Positions 43,299 through 53,816 of a stretch of DNA of 64,000 nt are shown piece by piece; position 1 is the stretch's first letter, and every line of letters starts with the position of its first letter. The stretch is from an uncultured Mediterraneibacter sp. (lineage in GTDB: Bacteria > Bacillota > Clostridia > Lachnospirales > Lachnospiraceae). Made by a program: the position numbers and the translations under genes. The stretch lies in assembly GCA_934309345.1 (NCBI GenBank), contig CAKRDD010000003.1:124001-188000 (forward strand). The letters run 5' to 3'. A model generated the notes under the pieces. It was not told the origin of the DNA, did no database searches, and worked only from the letters and a program-made list of their open reading frames with translations.

Positions 43299-44699
43299 GT
43301 GATACATCAGTACCAGAACAATGGATATAATATCGTCCTCGACGTGAACAGCGGAGCTGTACATGTTGTGGATCAGGAAGCGTATGATGTCATCGAAGTG
43401 CTTAATCGCATGAATGAAGATCATACAGTGGAGACATTGAAGGCTCCGGAAACAGCAGAAGCATTGAAAAAAGAGCTTGGAGAGAAATACTCTGAGACAG
43501 ATCTGCTGGATATTTTAGAGGCAGTAACAGAACTGACGGAACAGGGACGCCTGTTTACAAAAGACATTTATGAGGGCTTTATCGACGTTGTAAAGCAGCG
43601 TAAGACAGTTGTTAAGGCTTTATGTCTTCATATTGCACATGACTGTAACCTTGCCTGTAAGTACTGCTTTGCGGAAGAGGGAGAATATCACGGCCGCAGA
43701 GCTTTGATGTCTTACGAGGTTGGTAAGAAAGCACTTGATTTCCTGATCGCGAATTCAGGAACAAGAAGAAACCTTGAGGTTGACTTCTTTGGTGGTGAGC
43801 CGCTGATGAACTGGCAGGTTGTCAAAGACCTGGTTGCTTACGGAAGAGAGCAGGAGAAACTTCATGACAAGCATTTCCGTTTCACACTTACAACAAATGG
43901 AGTTCTTTTGAACGATGAAGTTCAGGAGTTCGTGAACAAAGAGATGGACAACGTTGTCATCAGTCTTGACGGAAGAAAAGAAGTGAATGACCAGATGCGC
44001 CCGTTCCGTAACGGAAAAGGAAGCTATGATCTGATCGTTCCGAAGTTCCAGAAGCTGGCAGAGAGCCGTAATCAGGAGAAGTACTACATTAGAGGTACAT
44101 TTACAAGAAATAACCTGGATTTTTCCAAGGATGTAGAACATTTTGCAGATCTTGGATTCAAGCAGATGTCAATCGAGCCTGTAGTAGGTGATGACACAGA
44201 ACCATATGCAATCCAGAAAGAAGATCTTCCACAGATCTTTGAAGAATATGATAAACTTGCAAAATTCCTGATCGAGCGTGAGAAGAGCGGAAGAGGATTC
44301 AATTTCTTCCATTTCATGATCGATCTTGAAGGAGGACCGTGCGTGTCTAAGCGTCTGTCCGGCTGTGGTTCAGGTACAGAGTATCTGGCAGTGACACCTT
44401 GGGGAGATTTCTACCCATGTCATCAGTTTGTAGGACAGGAAGAATTCCTCATGGGAAATGTCGATGAGGGAATTACAAAACCGGAGATTGCGGAAGAATT
44501 CCGTGGATGCAGCGTATATTCCAAGGAAAGCTGCAGAACCTGCTTTGCCAGATTCTATTGCAGTGGTGGCTGTATGGCGAATTCTTACAAGTTCCACAAT
44601 ACGATCCATGATACTTACGAAGTGAGCTGTGAGATGGAGAGAAAACGTGTGGAATGTGCGATCATGATAAAGGCTGCCCTGGCGGATGAAGAACAATAA
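43299..44699 (+). CDS. scfB: SCIFF radical SAM maturase
   Basis: 466 residues from a GTG after GCGAGG. A RiPP-recognition-like N-terminal region (1-100) has YNIVLDVNSGAVHVVDQ. The radical SAM cluster is CNLACKYCF (C116, C120, C123), then FFGGEPLMNW. The SPASM region has CGSGTEYLAVTPWGDFYPC and CRTCFARFYCSGGC for auxiliary 4Fe-4S clusters. It forms thioether crosslinks in the SCIFF peptide. Followed by secDF 36 bases on, possibly one transcript. Confidence 0.96.
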   Translation: MIHQYQNNGYNIVLDVNSGAVHVVDQEAYDVIEVLNRMNEDHTVETLKAPETAEALKKELGEKYSETDLLDILEAVTELTEQGRLFTKDIYEGFIDVVKQRKTVVKALCLHIAHDCNLACKYCFAEEGEYHGRRALMSYEVGKKALDFLIANSGTRRNLEVDFFGGEPLMNWQVVKDLVAYGREQEKLHDKHFRFTLTTNGVLLNDEVQEFVNKEMDNVVISLDGRKEVNDQMRPFRNGKGSYDLIVPKFQKLAESRNQEKYYIRGTFTRNNLDFSKDVEHFADLGFKQMSIEPVVGDDTEPYAIQKEDLPQIFEEYDKLAKFLIEREKSGRGFNFFHFMIDLEGGPCVSKRLSGCGSGTEYLAVTPWGDFYPCHQFVGQEEFLMGNVDEGITKPEIAEEFRGCSVYSKESCRTCFARFYCSGGCMANSYKFHNTIHDTYEVSCEMERKRVECAIMIKAALADEEQ

Positions 44700-44735
44700 A
44701 GTTAGAGAGCAGCAGTCAAGAAAGGAAAGAAAGAG

Positions 44736-47144
44736 ATGAAGAAAGGCAAGAGTATTCTCAGCCTCATTCTCGTAATTGCAGTTACAGCACTCTTCGGTAT
44801 GACCTGTGTGCTTGGACTTGATTTAAAGGGAATGGGAGCTGCGAAGAACATCAATCTCGGTCTTGACCTGGAAGGCGGAGTCAGCATTACATATCAGGTA
44901 AAAGGTGACAAGCCATCTCAGGCAGACATGGATGACACCGTGTACAAGCTTCAGAAACGTGTGGAGCAGTACAGCACAGAGGCACAGGCTTATCAGGTTG
45001 GAGACAACCGTATCAGTATCGAGATTCCGGGTGTGAGCGACGCAAACAAGATCCTGGAAGAACTTGGACAGCCGGGTTCACTGTACTTTATCAAGCATAA
45101 AGACAGTGAGGGAAATGAAAACTATTCCCTGACAGCTTCCGGATATACACTGAATAAGTCAATCGACGAACTGAAAGATACAGACTCCATCGTACTGACA
45201 GGTACAGAAGTAAAGACTGCTTCAGCCGGAGCAATCAATGACTCAACAACAGGAAATAAAAAGTATGGTGTTGATCTTGAGTTGACAGATGAGGGTGCAG
45301 AGAAGTTCAAGACAGCAACAGAAGAAGCTTATAACAATAACCATGACACAATTGCTATTTACTATGATGGTTCTCTGATCAGCGTGCCAAGCGTAAATGC
45401 AGTGATCGAGAATGGAAAAGCTCAGATTTCAGGAAACATGGATTATGAAGAGGCTGATAACATCGCTTCTACAATCCGTATCGGTGGACTGAATCTGGAA
45501 CTTGAAGAGCTGAGTTCAGAAGTGGTTGGAGCACAGCTTGGACAGGACGCTCTGAAAGGAAGTCTGATCGCAGGTATCATCGGTCTGGCAATCGTATGTG
45601 TATTCATGTGCTGGGTATACCTCCTTCCGGGACTTGCATCCAGCCTTGCACTGATCCTTTACACAGAACTGATCTTAATCCTTTTAAATGCATTTGACAT
45701 CACACTGACACTTCCAGGTATCGCAGGTATCATCCTTGGTATCGGTATGGCGGTAGATGCGAACGTTATCATCTTCGCCCGTGTGAAAGAAGAGCTGACA
45801 GCAGGAAAGAGCGTACACGCTTCTCTGAAATCAGGATTCCAGAAAGCAATGTCCGCAATCGTTGACGGAAATATCACAACACTGATCGCAGCCGGTGTGC
45901 TGTGGCTTCGCGGAAGTGGTACTGTCAAGGGATTCGCCCAGACACTTGCACTTGGTATCGTCGTATCCATGTTTACAGCACTCGTGATCACAAGACTGAT
46001 CATCTTTGCATTCTATGGAGCAGGCATCCGCAATGAGAAAGTATACGGAAGACATCTGAAAGAACGTAAACCGGTTGATTTCCTTGGAAAGAAAAAAATC
46101 TTCTTCATTGTTTCCATCATCCTTTGCCTGGCCGGACCGGTCATGATGGGCGTGAACCATGCAAGAGGAATCGGTGCGATGAACTACAGCCTTGATTTCG
46201 TAGGCGGTACTTCAACAAATGTAACATTTGATAAAGCATATACTCTCGAAGAGATCGACAGCCAGATGATCCCAAGCCTGGAAGAAATCACAGGAGATAA
46301 GAATATTCAGGTTCAGACAGTAAAAGACAGCAATCAGGTAGTCTTCAAGACACAGACACTTGATCTTGAGAAACGTGAAGCACTTGCTTCTTATCTGAAT
46401 GAGAACTACGGGGTAGAGACATCTGATATCGCTACAGAGAATATCAGCTCAACAGTAAGTTCCGAGATGAGAAGAGATGCTGTTATAGCTGTGATTATTG
46501 CTACAATCTGTATGCTGCTTTACATCTGGTTCCGTTTCAAAGATATTCGTTTCGCAACAAGTGCTGTTGTCGCACTGATGCATGACGTACTTGTAGTTCT
46601 TGGATTCTATGTGATCGCAAGAGTATCTGTCGGAAATACATTTATCGCATGTATGCTGACAATCGTTGGATATTCTATCAACGGTACGATCGTTATCTTT
46701 GACCGTATCCGTGAGGCGCTGGCAACAAAGAGCCGTACAGAAGATCTGAAGGATCTTGTAAACCGCTGTATTACTCAGACACTGACAAGAACGATTTATA
46801 CAAACTTTACAACATTTGTCATGGTCGTTGCTCTGTATATCCTTGGTGTAAGCTCCATTAAGGAATTCGCCGCACCTCTGATGGTAGGTATCATCTGCGG
46901 TGGATATACATCCGTATGTATCACAGGTGCACTGTGGTATGTGATGAAGACAAGACTTGGTGAGGAGGCGAAGGCTGCGAGAGCAGCTTCCGGCACAAAG
47001 ACAACTTCTGCAAAAGCAGCAGACAAGAAAGAAGGAACTGCTTCCACAGAGAGTAACGCAGCAGATACATCTGCAGACGACAGCTCCAAGAAGAAAAAAG
47101 GAAAGAAGACTTCTTTCAAGAACAAAAAGAGCAAAAAACGCTAA
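44736..47144 (+). CDS. secDF: Fused protein translocase subunit SecDF
   Basis: 802 residues with SecD (about 1-400) and SecF (about 440-730) joined, 12 helices. DLEGGVSITYQV is the SecD D1 motif; GIGMAVDANVIIFARVKEEL and the SecF GYSINGTIVIFDRIRE are the proton-path signatures. It uses ion force to help protein export. The C-terminal 70 residues are a Lys/Ala/Ser-rich tail (KKKGKKTSFKNKKSKKR) of low complexity, reminiscent of that on the Na/Pi transporter. Confidence 0.95.
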   Translation: MKKGKSILSLILVIAVTALFGMTCVLGLDLKGMGAAKNINLGLDLEGGVSITYQVKGDKPSQADMDDTVYKLQKRVEQYSTEAQAYQVGDNRISIEIPGVSDANKILEELGQPGSLYFIKHKDSEGNENYSLTASGYTLNKSIDELKDTDSIVLTGTEVKTASAGAINDSTTGNKKYGVDLELTDEGAEKFKTATEEAYNNNHDTIAIYYDGSLISVPSVNAVIENGKAQISGNMDYEEADNIASTIRIGGLNLELEELSSEVVGAQLGQDALKGSLIAGIIGLAIVCVFMCWVYLLPGLASSLALILYTELILILLNAFDITLTLPGIAGIILGIGMAVDANVIIFARVKEELTAGKSVHASLKSGFQKAMSAIVDGNITTLIAAGVLWLRGSGTVKGFAQTLALGIVVSMFTALVITRLIIFAFYGAGIRNEKVYGRHLKERKPVDFLGKKKIFFIVSIILCLAGPVMMGVNHARGIGAMNYSLDFVGGTSTNVTFDKAYTLEEIDSQMIPSLEEITGDKNIQVQTVKDSNQVVFKTQTLDLEKREALASYLNENYGVETSDIATENISSTVSSEMRRDAVIAVIIATICMLLYIWFRFKDIRFATSAVVALMHDVLVVLGFYVIARVSVGNTFIACMLTIVGYSINGTIVIFDRIREALATKSRTEDLKDLVNRCITQTLTRTIYTNFTTFVMVVALYILGVSSIKEFAAPLMVGIICGGYTSVCITGALWYVMKTRLGEEAKAARAASGTKTTSAKAADKKEGTASTESNAADTSADDSSKKKKGKKTSFKNKKSKKR

Positions 47145-47190
47145 GAAATAAATAGCAGCCTGGAAACAGGATGAATAAACGCAGAAATAG

Positions 47191-47238
47191 AATCTGCCGT
47201 ATCGGAAATGAAAAATGATTTTCGATACGGCAGATTTT
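47191..47238 (+). terminator. Terminator after secDF
   Basis: AATCTGCCGTATCG on the left and CGATACGGCAGATT on the right, then TTTG. Confidence 0.9.
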
Positions 47239-47287
47239 TGTTATAATAAGAAAAGATATGATACTGACAGACTGGGAGGGTATTTGG

Positions 47288-49012
47288 ATGGAGAAATGGT
47301 TCGTCGCAATGAAAAAGGCGGATTTTAATGGAATAGCAGAGAAATATCAGATCTCCCCGATCATTGCACGACTGATGAGAAACCGTGATGTGATCGGAGA
47401 TGAAGCAATTGATTTTTATCTGAATGGAACAGTGGAGGATCTGTATGACGGCTTACTGATGAAAGATATGGATCGTGCGGTAGATATTCTTAAGGAGAAG
47501 ATAGAAGAAGGAAAGAAAATCCGTGTGATCGGTGATTATGATATTGATGGAGTCAATGCGACGTATATTTTGCAACAGGGGCTTGCAGGACTTGGGGCAG
47601 ATGTCGATACGGATATTCCAGACAGGATCAAAGACGGATATGGATTGAATCAGATGCTGATCGACCGTGCTCTGGAGGATGATGTAGATACGATCATCAC
47701 TTGTGATAATGGAATTGCGGCAAGGAGCGAGATTGCTTACGGAAAAGAAAATGGGATGACAATTGTTGTGACAGATCACCATGAGGTTCCGTATCTGGAA
47801 GAAAATGGTGAGAAAAGGTATCTTCTGCCACCGGCGGATGCAGTGGTCGATCCGCACAGAGCAGACTGCGGGTATCCATTTAAAGGATTGTGCGGTGCAG
47901 CTGTAGCGTATAAGCTGGTTGAGGTTTTGTACAGAGTGTCTGGAAAGTCAGAACAGGAGGTAGAATATCTGCAGGAAAGCCTGATGGAAAATGTTGCGAT
48001 CGCTACGATTGGGGATGTGATGGATCTGGTCGGAGAGAACCGCGTCTTTGTAAAAAAAGGACTTGAGCTTCTGAAGACAACGAAGAACGAAGGGCTTCAT
48101 GCATTGATGCAGTGTACAGGGGTAGATACAGCGAACCTGAATACTTATCACATCGGCTTTGTGATCGGACCGTGCATCAATGCCGGAGGAAGACTGGATA
48201 CAGCCAAGCGTGCACTGGAACTTCTGAATGCATCGAACAGGAGAGAGGCAGTGACACTGGCGGCAGATCTGAAAGAATTAAATGACAGCCGGAAAGAAAT
48301 GACCGAAGAAGGTGTAGAAGAAGCTGTCCGGCAGATTGAATCAAGTTCCTGGAAGGACGATCAGGTGCTGGTCGTGTATCTTCCGGAGTGTCACGAAAGT
48401 ATTGCCGGAATTATTGCGGGGAGAATCAAGGAACGTTATTATCGTCCGACCTTTGTACTGACAAGGGGAGAAAACGGAGTGAAAGGCTCCGGACGGTCGA
48501 TCGAAGCATATGATATGTTTGCGGAAATGAGCCGCTGCAGGGAATTATTTACGAAGTTCGGAGGGCATAAGCTGGCAGCAGGACTTTCTCTGGAAGAGGA
48601 AAATGTCGAAGTTTTCCGGAAACGGATCAATGAACTGGCAGATCTGACAGAAGAGGATCTGCAGATGAAGGTGTCGATCGATATGCGGCTTCCGTTTCCA
48701 TATATCAATGAAGAGCTGATCCATGAGCTTAAGATATTGGAGCCTTTTGGAAAAGGCAACGGGAAACCGTTATTTGCAGAAAGCAAACTGCGTGTGATCC
48801 AGCCAAGAATCTTCGGAAAGAACCGGAATGTGTTGAAATGCAGGCTGGAAGATCAGCAGGGAAATCAGATGGAAGCGGTTTATTTCGGAGAAGTGGAAGA
48901 CTGTCTGCAACAGATGGAAAAGAAGCAGATCATGTCCTTTACATACTATCCATCCATCAATGAGTACATGGGACGAAGAACAATTCAGCTTACAATTGTC
49001 AATTATCAGTAG
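47288..49012 (+). CDS. recJ: Single-stranded-DNA-specific exonuclease RecJ
   Basis: 574 residues from the ATG at 47288, placed eight bases after GGGAGG; the ATG at 47258 lies before that site. DHH motifs: IGDYDIDGVNATY, CDNGIAA, VVTDHHEVP and GPCINAGGRLD; DHHA1 motif GGHKLAAGLS. It degrades 5' single strands during repair. In many Firmicutes apt lies between recJ and relA; it is missing here. Confidence 0.94.
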   Translation: MEKWFVAMKKADFNGIAEKYQISPIIARLMRNRDVIGDEAIDFYLNGTVEDLYDGLLMKDMDRAVDILKEKIEEGKKIRVIGDYDIDGVNATYILQQGLAGLGADVDTDIPDRIKDGYGLNQMLIDRALEDDVDTIITCDNGIAARSEIAYGKENGMTIVVTDHHEVPYLEENGEKRYLLPPADAVVDPHRADCGYPFKGLCGAAVAYKLVEVLYRVSGKSEQEVEYLQESLMENVAIATIGDVMDLVGENRVFVKKGLELLKTTKNEGLHALMQCTGVDTANLNTYHIGFVIGPCINAGGRLDTAKRALELLNASNRREAVTLAADLKELNDSRKEMTEEGVEEAVRQIESSSWKDDQVLVVYLPECHESIAGIIAGRIKERYYRPTFVLTRGENGVKGSGRSIEAYDMFAEMSRCRELFTKFGGHKLAAGLSLEEENVEVFRKRINELADLTEEDLQMKVSIDMRLPFPYINEELIHELKILEPFGKGNGKPLFAESKLRVIQPRIFGKNRNVLKCRLEDQQGNQMEAVYFGEVEDCLQQMEKKQIMSFTYYPSINEYMGRRTIQLTIVNYQ

Positions 49013-49110
49013 ATAATATCGAAAAAACCGTACAAATTGCTTAAAATGAAGAAGAATGGGAAGTTCTTATTTGAAAAAGGGAAAAATAGTGATATACTAA
49101 ATCATATTAA

Positions 49111-49207
49111 TTGTTCAGAACTAAGGCGTTTTGTGTCTAAAATGCATTTGTCAGATATGCCATACTGACGAAATACGAAGCATTTTGGAAGTTGGATCTG
49201 AACAGAA
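49111..49207. repeat. Diverged copy of the MITE family
   Basis: Its reverse complement shares most bases with the left 65 bases of the MITE at 41615 (for example CCAAAATGCTTCGTATTTCG versus CCAAAATGCTACGCATTTCG). Ends TGTTCAGA and TCTGAACA are still recognisable. The element is shorter (about 97 bases) and in the opposite orientation. It fills the recJ-relA gap. Confidence 0.75.
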
Positions 49208-49235
49208 CACAGGATGAATGAAGGGGGAAGACGAT

Positions 49236-51539
49236 ATGGCAGGCACTCGAGAATATGAAGATCTGAATAAAAATCTGGAGATAGTGGACGGACATGCAGT
49301 AAAAGCACCGGAGGATTATCAGGATCCGGAGGAGTTATATCAGGCCTTAATAGCTCGTGTGCGTAAGTATCACCCTTCTGCGGATATTACGATGATCGAG
49401 AAGGCCTATCAGATAGGCAAAGAAGCGCATAAGAATCAGTTCCGTAAATCCGGAGAACCTTATATCATTCATCCACTCTGGGTGGCAATCATACTTGCAG
49501 ATCTGGAGATGGATAAAGAAACGATCGTGGCAGGAATGCTTCATGACGTAGTAGAAGATACGACGATGACACTCGACGAGATCTCAGCAGAGTTTGGTGA
49601 AGAGGTGGCACTTCTTGTAGACGGCGTTACCAAGCTGGGACAGTTGAACTATTCCCAGGACAAGCTGGAGGCCCAGGCAGAGAACTTAAGAAAGATGTTC
49701 CTTGCGATGGCGAAAGATATCCGTGTCATCATTGTAAAACTGGCAGACCGTCTGCACAACATGCGTACGATGGAGTTTATGACACCGGCCAAGCAGAAAG
49801 AGAAGTCCAGAGAGACAATGGATATTTATGCTCCGATTGCCCAGCGCCTTGGTATTTCCAAGATCAAGACAGAACTCGATGACCTTTCTCTGAAATATTA
49901 CCAGCCGGAAGTTTATAACCAGCTGGTGCATGATCTGAATGCACGTAAGACAGAGCGTGAAGAATTTGTGCAACAGATCGTTGCTGAAGTATCAAAGCAT
50001 ATGAAGAATGCTGATATTGAAGCGAAAGTATACGGACGTGTAAAACATTTCTTCAGTATTTATAAGAAGATGGTGAATCAGAACAAGACACTTGATCAGG
50101 TGTATGACCTGTTCGCTGTCCGCATTATCGTAGATTCCGTGAAGGACTGTTACGCAGCACTTGGTGTGATCCATGAGATGTATACACCGATTCCGGGACG
50201 TTTCAAGGATTATATTGCTATGCCGAAGGCGAATATGTACCAGTCTCTGCATACAACGCTGATCGGACCTTCCGGACAGCCGTTCGAGATTCAGATTCGT
50301 ACAGAGGAGATGCATAAGACAGCAGAATATGGTATAGCAGCCCACTGGAAATACAAAGAGACAGGCGGAAGCAACACGAAAGGACTGAACACCCAGGAAG
50401 AGAAGCTGAACTGGCTGCGTCAGATCCTGGAATGGCAGAGGGATATGTCCGATAACCGTGAGTTCTTAAGCCTGCTCAAGGGTGATTTGGACTTATTCCA
50501 GGAAGATGTCTATTGCTTTACGCCGAACGGAGATGTGAAGAACCTTCCGAACGGTTCCACGCCGGTTGACTTTGCCTATGCGATCCACAGTGCGGTCGGC
50601 AACAAGATGGTTGGTGCCAGAGTGAATGGCAAGCTTGTGAACATTGATTATAAGATTCAGAACGGAGACAGAATTGAGATCCTGACATCCCAGAACTCCA
50701 AGGGACCGAGCCGTGACTGGCTGAATATCGTCAAGAGCACACAGGCGAAGAGCAAGATCAATTCATGGTTTAAGAAGGAATATAAAGAAGATAATATTAT
50801 CCGCGGAAAAGATCTGATCAGTGCATACTGTAAGAGTAAGGGGATTAATCTGCCGGATATCATCAAGCCGAAATATCAGCAGATTGTTCAGAAGAAATAC
50901 GGTTTCCGTGACTGGGATGCAGTGCTTGCAGCAATCGGACATGGCGGACTCAAAGAAGGACAGGTTGTGAACCGCCTGCTGGAAGAGTACGAGAAAGAGC
51001 ATAAGAAAGAGATCACGGATGAGAATATTTTAGAGAAGATCTCAGAAGCAAATAAACAGAGAGTACACATTGCCAAATCAAAGAGCGGAATCGTAGTTAA
51101 GGGAATCAATGATATGGCAGTACGCTTCTCGAAGTGCTGTAATCCGGTACCGGGAGATGAGATTGTCGGTTTTGTAACAAGAGGACGCGGAATGTCAATC
51201 CACAGAACAGATTGTATCAATATCATCAATCTTTCTGATGTGGAGAGATCCCGTCTGATCACAGCAGAATGGGAGGATAATGATCTCGAAGAAGGCGGTC
51301 AGTATCTTGCAGAACTGAAGATATTTGCAGACGACAGAAGAGGTCTTCTGTTGGATGTATCAAAGGTATTTACCGAAGAGAAGATTGATGTGAAGTCCAT
51401 GAATACCCGGACAAGCAAGAAGGGTACGGCGACAATGGAGATGGGATTTGTTGTACACGGAAGAGAAGAATTGAACCGTGTGATCGGAAAGCTCAGACAG
51501 ATTGAAAATGTAATCGATATTGAGAGAACAACAGGCTGA
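49236..51539 (+). CDS. relA: Bifunctional (p)ppGpp synthase/hydrolase
   Basis: 767 residues from the ATG at 49236 (nine bases after AAGGGGG). Hydrolase HD motif in MLHDVVEDT and KLADRLHNMRTM, synthetase motif in GRFKDYIAMPKANMYQSLHT, TGS domain (EDVYCFTPNGDVKNLPNGST), a zinc-finger-like region with CCNPVPGDEIVG, and a C-terminal ACT domain. A full-length Rel that both makes and removes the alarmone. Confidence 0.97.
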   Translation: MAGTREYEDLNKNLEIVDGHAVKAPEDYQDPEELYQALIARVRKYHPSADITMIEKAYQIGKEAHKNQFRKSGEPYIIHPLWVAIILADLEMDKETIVAGMLHDVVEDTTMTLDEISAEFGEEVALLVDGVTKLGQLNYSQDKLEAQAENLRKMFLAMAKDIRVIIVKLADRLHNMRTMEFMTPAKQKEKSRETMDIYAPIAQRLGISKIKTELDDLSLKYYQPEVYNQLVHDLNARKTEREEFVQQIVAEVSKHMKNADIEAKVYGRVKHFFSIYKKMVNQNKTLDQVYDLFAVRIIVDSVKDCYAALGVIHEMYTPIPGRFKDYIAMPKANMYQSLHTTLIGPSGQPFEIQIRTEEMHKTAEYGIAAHWKYKETGGSNTKGLNTQEEKLNWLRQILEWQRDMSDNREFLSLLKGDLDLFQEDVYCFTPNGDVKNLPNGSTPVDFAYAIHSAVGNKMVGARVNGKLVNIDYKIQNGDRIEILTSQNSKGPSRDWLNIVKSTQAKSKINSWFKKEYKEDNIIRGKDLISAYCKSKGINLPDIIKPKYQQIVQKKYGFRDWDAVLAAIGHGGLKEGQVVNRLLEEYEKEHKKEITDENILEKISEANKQRVHIAKSKSGIVVKGINDMAVRFSKCCNPVPGDEIVGFVTRGRGMSIHRTDCINIINLSDVERSRLITAEWEDNDLEEGGQYLAELKIFADDRRGLLLDVSKVFTEEKIDVKSMNTRTSKKGTATMEMGFVVHGREELNRVIGKLRQIENVIDIERTTG

Positions 51540-51615
51540 TAAAAGAAATAGGCTGATAAAGGGGAAAAAGCTGATTAAAAGCTGGTAAAGGGAAAACGCT
51601 GATGGAGGAAAACGA

Positions 51616-52236
51616 ATGAAGGTTGAAAGTATTGTACTGGGGTCAATTGGAACGAATTGCTATATTGTAACCAATGAAGAGACGAAGGAATGTTTTGCAG
51701 TGGATATGGCAGAATGTCCGCAGGAATATGTCAATTATATTAAGAACAGTGGATTAGAAATGAAAGCATTGTTTCTGACACATGGACATTTCGACCACAT
51801 CATGGGAATCGATGATTTCCTCAAGGCTTTTCCGGTTCCGGTTTATGCAGGCGAAGAAGAACTTCCGGTGATCGAGGATGACCGTCTGAATGTTTCTTCT
51901 ATGTACGGACCGAGATATGCATTCCACGGAGCACAGCCTGTAAAAGACGGTCAGGTGATCGAGTGCGCAGGAATTGAAGTTGATGTACTTCATACACCTG
52001 GACATACAGTAGGAGGATGCTGTTATTACCTTCCAAAAGAACACAGATTATTCAGCGGAGATACACTGTTCTGTTCATCCATCGGAAGAACTGACCTCCC
52101 AACAGGAAGCAGCAGCCAGCTGGTCCGCTCTGTACGAGAGAAGATCATGATACTTCCGGATGATACAAAGATTTATCCGGGACATATGGAAGAGACATCG
52201 GTTCAGTTTGAAAAGGAGCATAATCCATTCATATGA
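51616..52236 (+). CDS. MBL-fold metallohydrolase (glyoxalase II-like)
   Basis: 206 residues. Metal motif THGHFDHIMG (HxHxDH), then HTPGHTVGGCCYYLP, SGDTLFCSSIGRTDLP and YPGHMEETS. It is a small hydroxyacylglutathione-hydrolase-like enzyme with no fixed substrate. Overlaps hemZ by four bases; conserved next to relA and hemZ in Clostridia. Confidence 0.92.
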   Translation: MKVESIVLGSIGTNCYIVTNEETKECFAVDMAECPQEYVNYIKNSGLEMKALFLTHGHFDHIMGIDDFLKAFPVPVYAGEEELPVIEDDRLNVSSMYGPRYAFHGAQPVKDGQVIECAGIEVDVLHTPGHTVGGCCYYLPKEHRLFSGDTLFCSSIGRTDLPTGSSSQLVRSVREKIMILPDDTKIYPGHMEETSVQFEKEHNPFI

Positions 52237-53663
52237 TAAAGATAGAAAGTAAGAAGAATAAATTTACTTATAACGTATACCATGTCACGAAAGCATTTTA
52301 TCCGAAAGAGGATATCGTGCAGACAGTAGATGAGAAGCAAGAACCACTGGTGAAGATACATTTGCCGGAAGGGACTTGCTTTTCCCTTGCACCTGAAGAA
52401 TGTGTACAGACAGAAGATGCGCAGGAAGAGAAAAGGGACGTGACAAAGAAAGTCTACCAGTTTCTTTCAAAACAGACCGGGAGGGAACTTGCCTGGGGCA
52501 TGCTGACCGGAGTGCGTCCGACCAAGCTTGTGATGCAGAAGATTGAACAGGGGATGACAAGAGAAGAAATCTTTGGATTTCTAAAAGAAGAATATTGTGT
52601 CACAGATGAGAAGGCACAGATTGCGTATGAGATTGCCTGCCGGGAGAAAGCACTGCTGGATCGACTGGATTGTCAGAACGGATACAGTCTGTATGCAGGA
52701 ATTCCGTTTTGTCCAAGTATCTGCTCCTATTGTTCTTTCAGTTCCTCACCGATTGCAGAGTGGAAAGATCAGGTAGATCGTTACCTTGACGCGATGATTA
52801 AAGAATTGAAGGCTACGGCAAAGCTGATGCAGGGAAAGACGCTGGATACCGTATATATCGGTGGCGGAACACCGACAACACTCGAGGCAGATCAGCTTGA
52901 CCGTCTGCTTGGAACAATCCAGGAGAACTTTGACCTGGAGCATGTGCTTGAGTTTACAGTTGAAGCCGGAAGACCGGACAGTATCACACGAGAAAAGCTC
53001 GAAGTGATCCGCAAATATCCTGTAACCCGCATTTCTGTTAATCCACAGACAATGCAGCAGAAGACACTGGATCTTGTCGGAAGAAAACATACCGTAGAAG
53101 ATGTAGAACACATCTTCCATCTTGCACGCGAACTCGGATTCGATAACATCAACATGGATCTGATCGCAGGACTTCCGGGGGAAGATGCAGCAGATATGCA
53201 GAATACCCTTGAAAAGATCGAGAAACTTCATCCGGACAGTCTGACCGTTCATGCACTTGCAATCAAACGTGCAGCGAAGTTTGGCCAGGAAGGAAGAACA
53301 ATCGATCCGGGAACAGAGATCACACAGATGGTCGAAGATGCGGCTGCATGTGCCGGACGGATGGGACTTGTGCCATATTACCTTTATCGTCAGAAGAACA
53401 TTGCCGGAAACTTCGAGAATGTTGGTTATGCAGAGCGGGACAAGGCCGGGGTGTATAACATTTTGATCATGGAGGAACGCCAGACAATTATTGCCTGCGG
53501 TGCCGGATCTACGACAAAGCTTGTTTTGCTGGAGAAGATCAAGACAAGCAGTGGAAAAGAAACAAATCTGATCCGTGTGGAAAATGTGAAGAATATTACA
53601 GAATACATTGACCGTATTGATGAGATGATAGAGCGGAAAGAAGCGCTTTTTGAGAAGGATTAA
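52233..53663 (+). CDS. hemZ: Oxygen-independent coproporphyrinogen dehydrogenase-like HemZ
   Basis: 476 residues. A domain of about 150 residues precedes the radical SAM core, where CPSICSYCSFSS provides the CxxxCxxC cluster; YIGGGTPTTLEADQL and NMDLIAGLPGE match HemN/HemZ. B. subtilis HemZ is named for coproporphyrinogen oxidation, but members in non-haem anaerobes may do another radical reaction. No other haem gene is in the window. Last gene of a relA-MBL-hemZ group. Confidence 0.9.
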   Translation: MIKIESKKNKFTYNVYHVTKAFYPKEDIVQTVDEKQEPLVKIHLPEGTCFSLAPEECVQTEDAQEEKRDVTKKVYQFLSKQTGRELAWGMLTGVRPTKLVMQKIEQGMTREEIFGFLKEEYCVTDEKAQIAYEIACREKALLDRLDCQNGYSLYAGIPFCPSICSYCSFSSSPIAEWKDQVDRYLDAMIKELKATAKLMQGKTLDTVYIGGGTPTTLEADQLDRLLGTIQENFDLEHVLEFTVEAGRPDSITREKLEVIRKYPVTRISVNPQTMQQKTLDLVGRKHTVEDVEHIFHLARELGFDNINMDLIAGLPGEDAADMQNTLEKIEKLHPDSLTVHALAIKRAAKFGQEGRTIDPGTEITQMVEDAAACAGRMGLVPYYLYRQKNIAGNFENVGYAERDKAGVYNILIMEERQTIIACGAGSTTKLVLLEKIKTSSGKETNLIRVENVKNITEYIDRIDEMIERKEALFEKD

Positions 53664-53690
53664 AAGTGAAAATATAGCTGAAAAATGTAA

Positions 53691-53735
53691 CGAAAGGACG
53701 GTTCCACCGGGAGGTGGGCCGTCCTTTCGTTGTAT
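53691..53735 (+). terminator. Terminator after hemZ
   Basis: CGAAAGGACGG (53691-53701) pairs with CCGTCCTTTCG (53719-53729), followed by TTGT. Confidence 0.85.
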
Positions 53736-53791
53736 TCTACTTGCTGAACAGGAAATGTTCTTTTCAGATATATTTTCCTTTCAGAACAAAG

Positions 53792-53816
53792 TTCGTAGAG
53801 TACATTACTCTACGAA
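53792..53816. repeat. Palindrome, left copy
   Basis: TTCGTAGAGTA-CAT-TACTCTACGAA, 11-bp perfect arms. The same arms recur at 54218-54242 with spacer ATG, so the two sites are exact reverse complements of one another. Confidence 0.85.
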
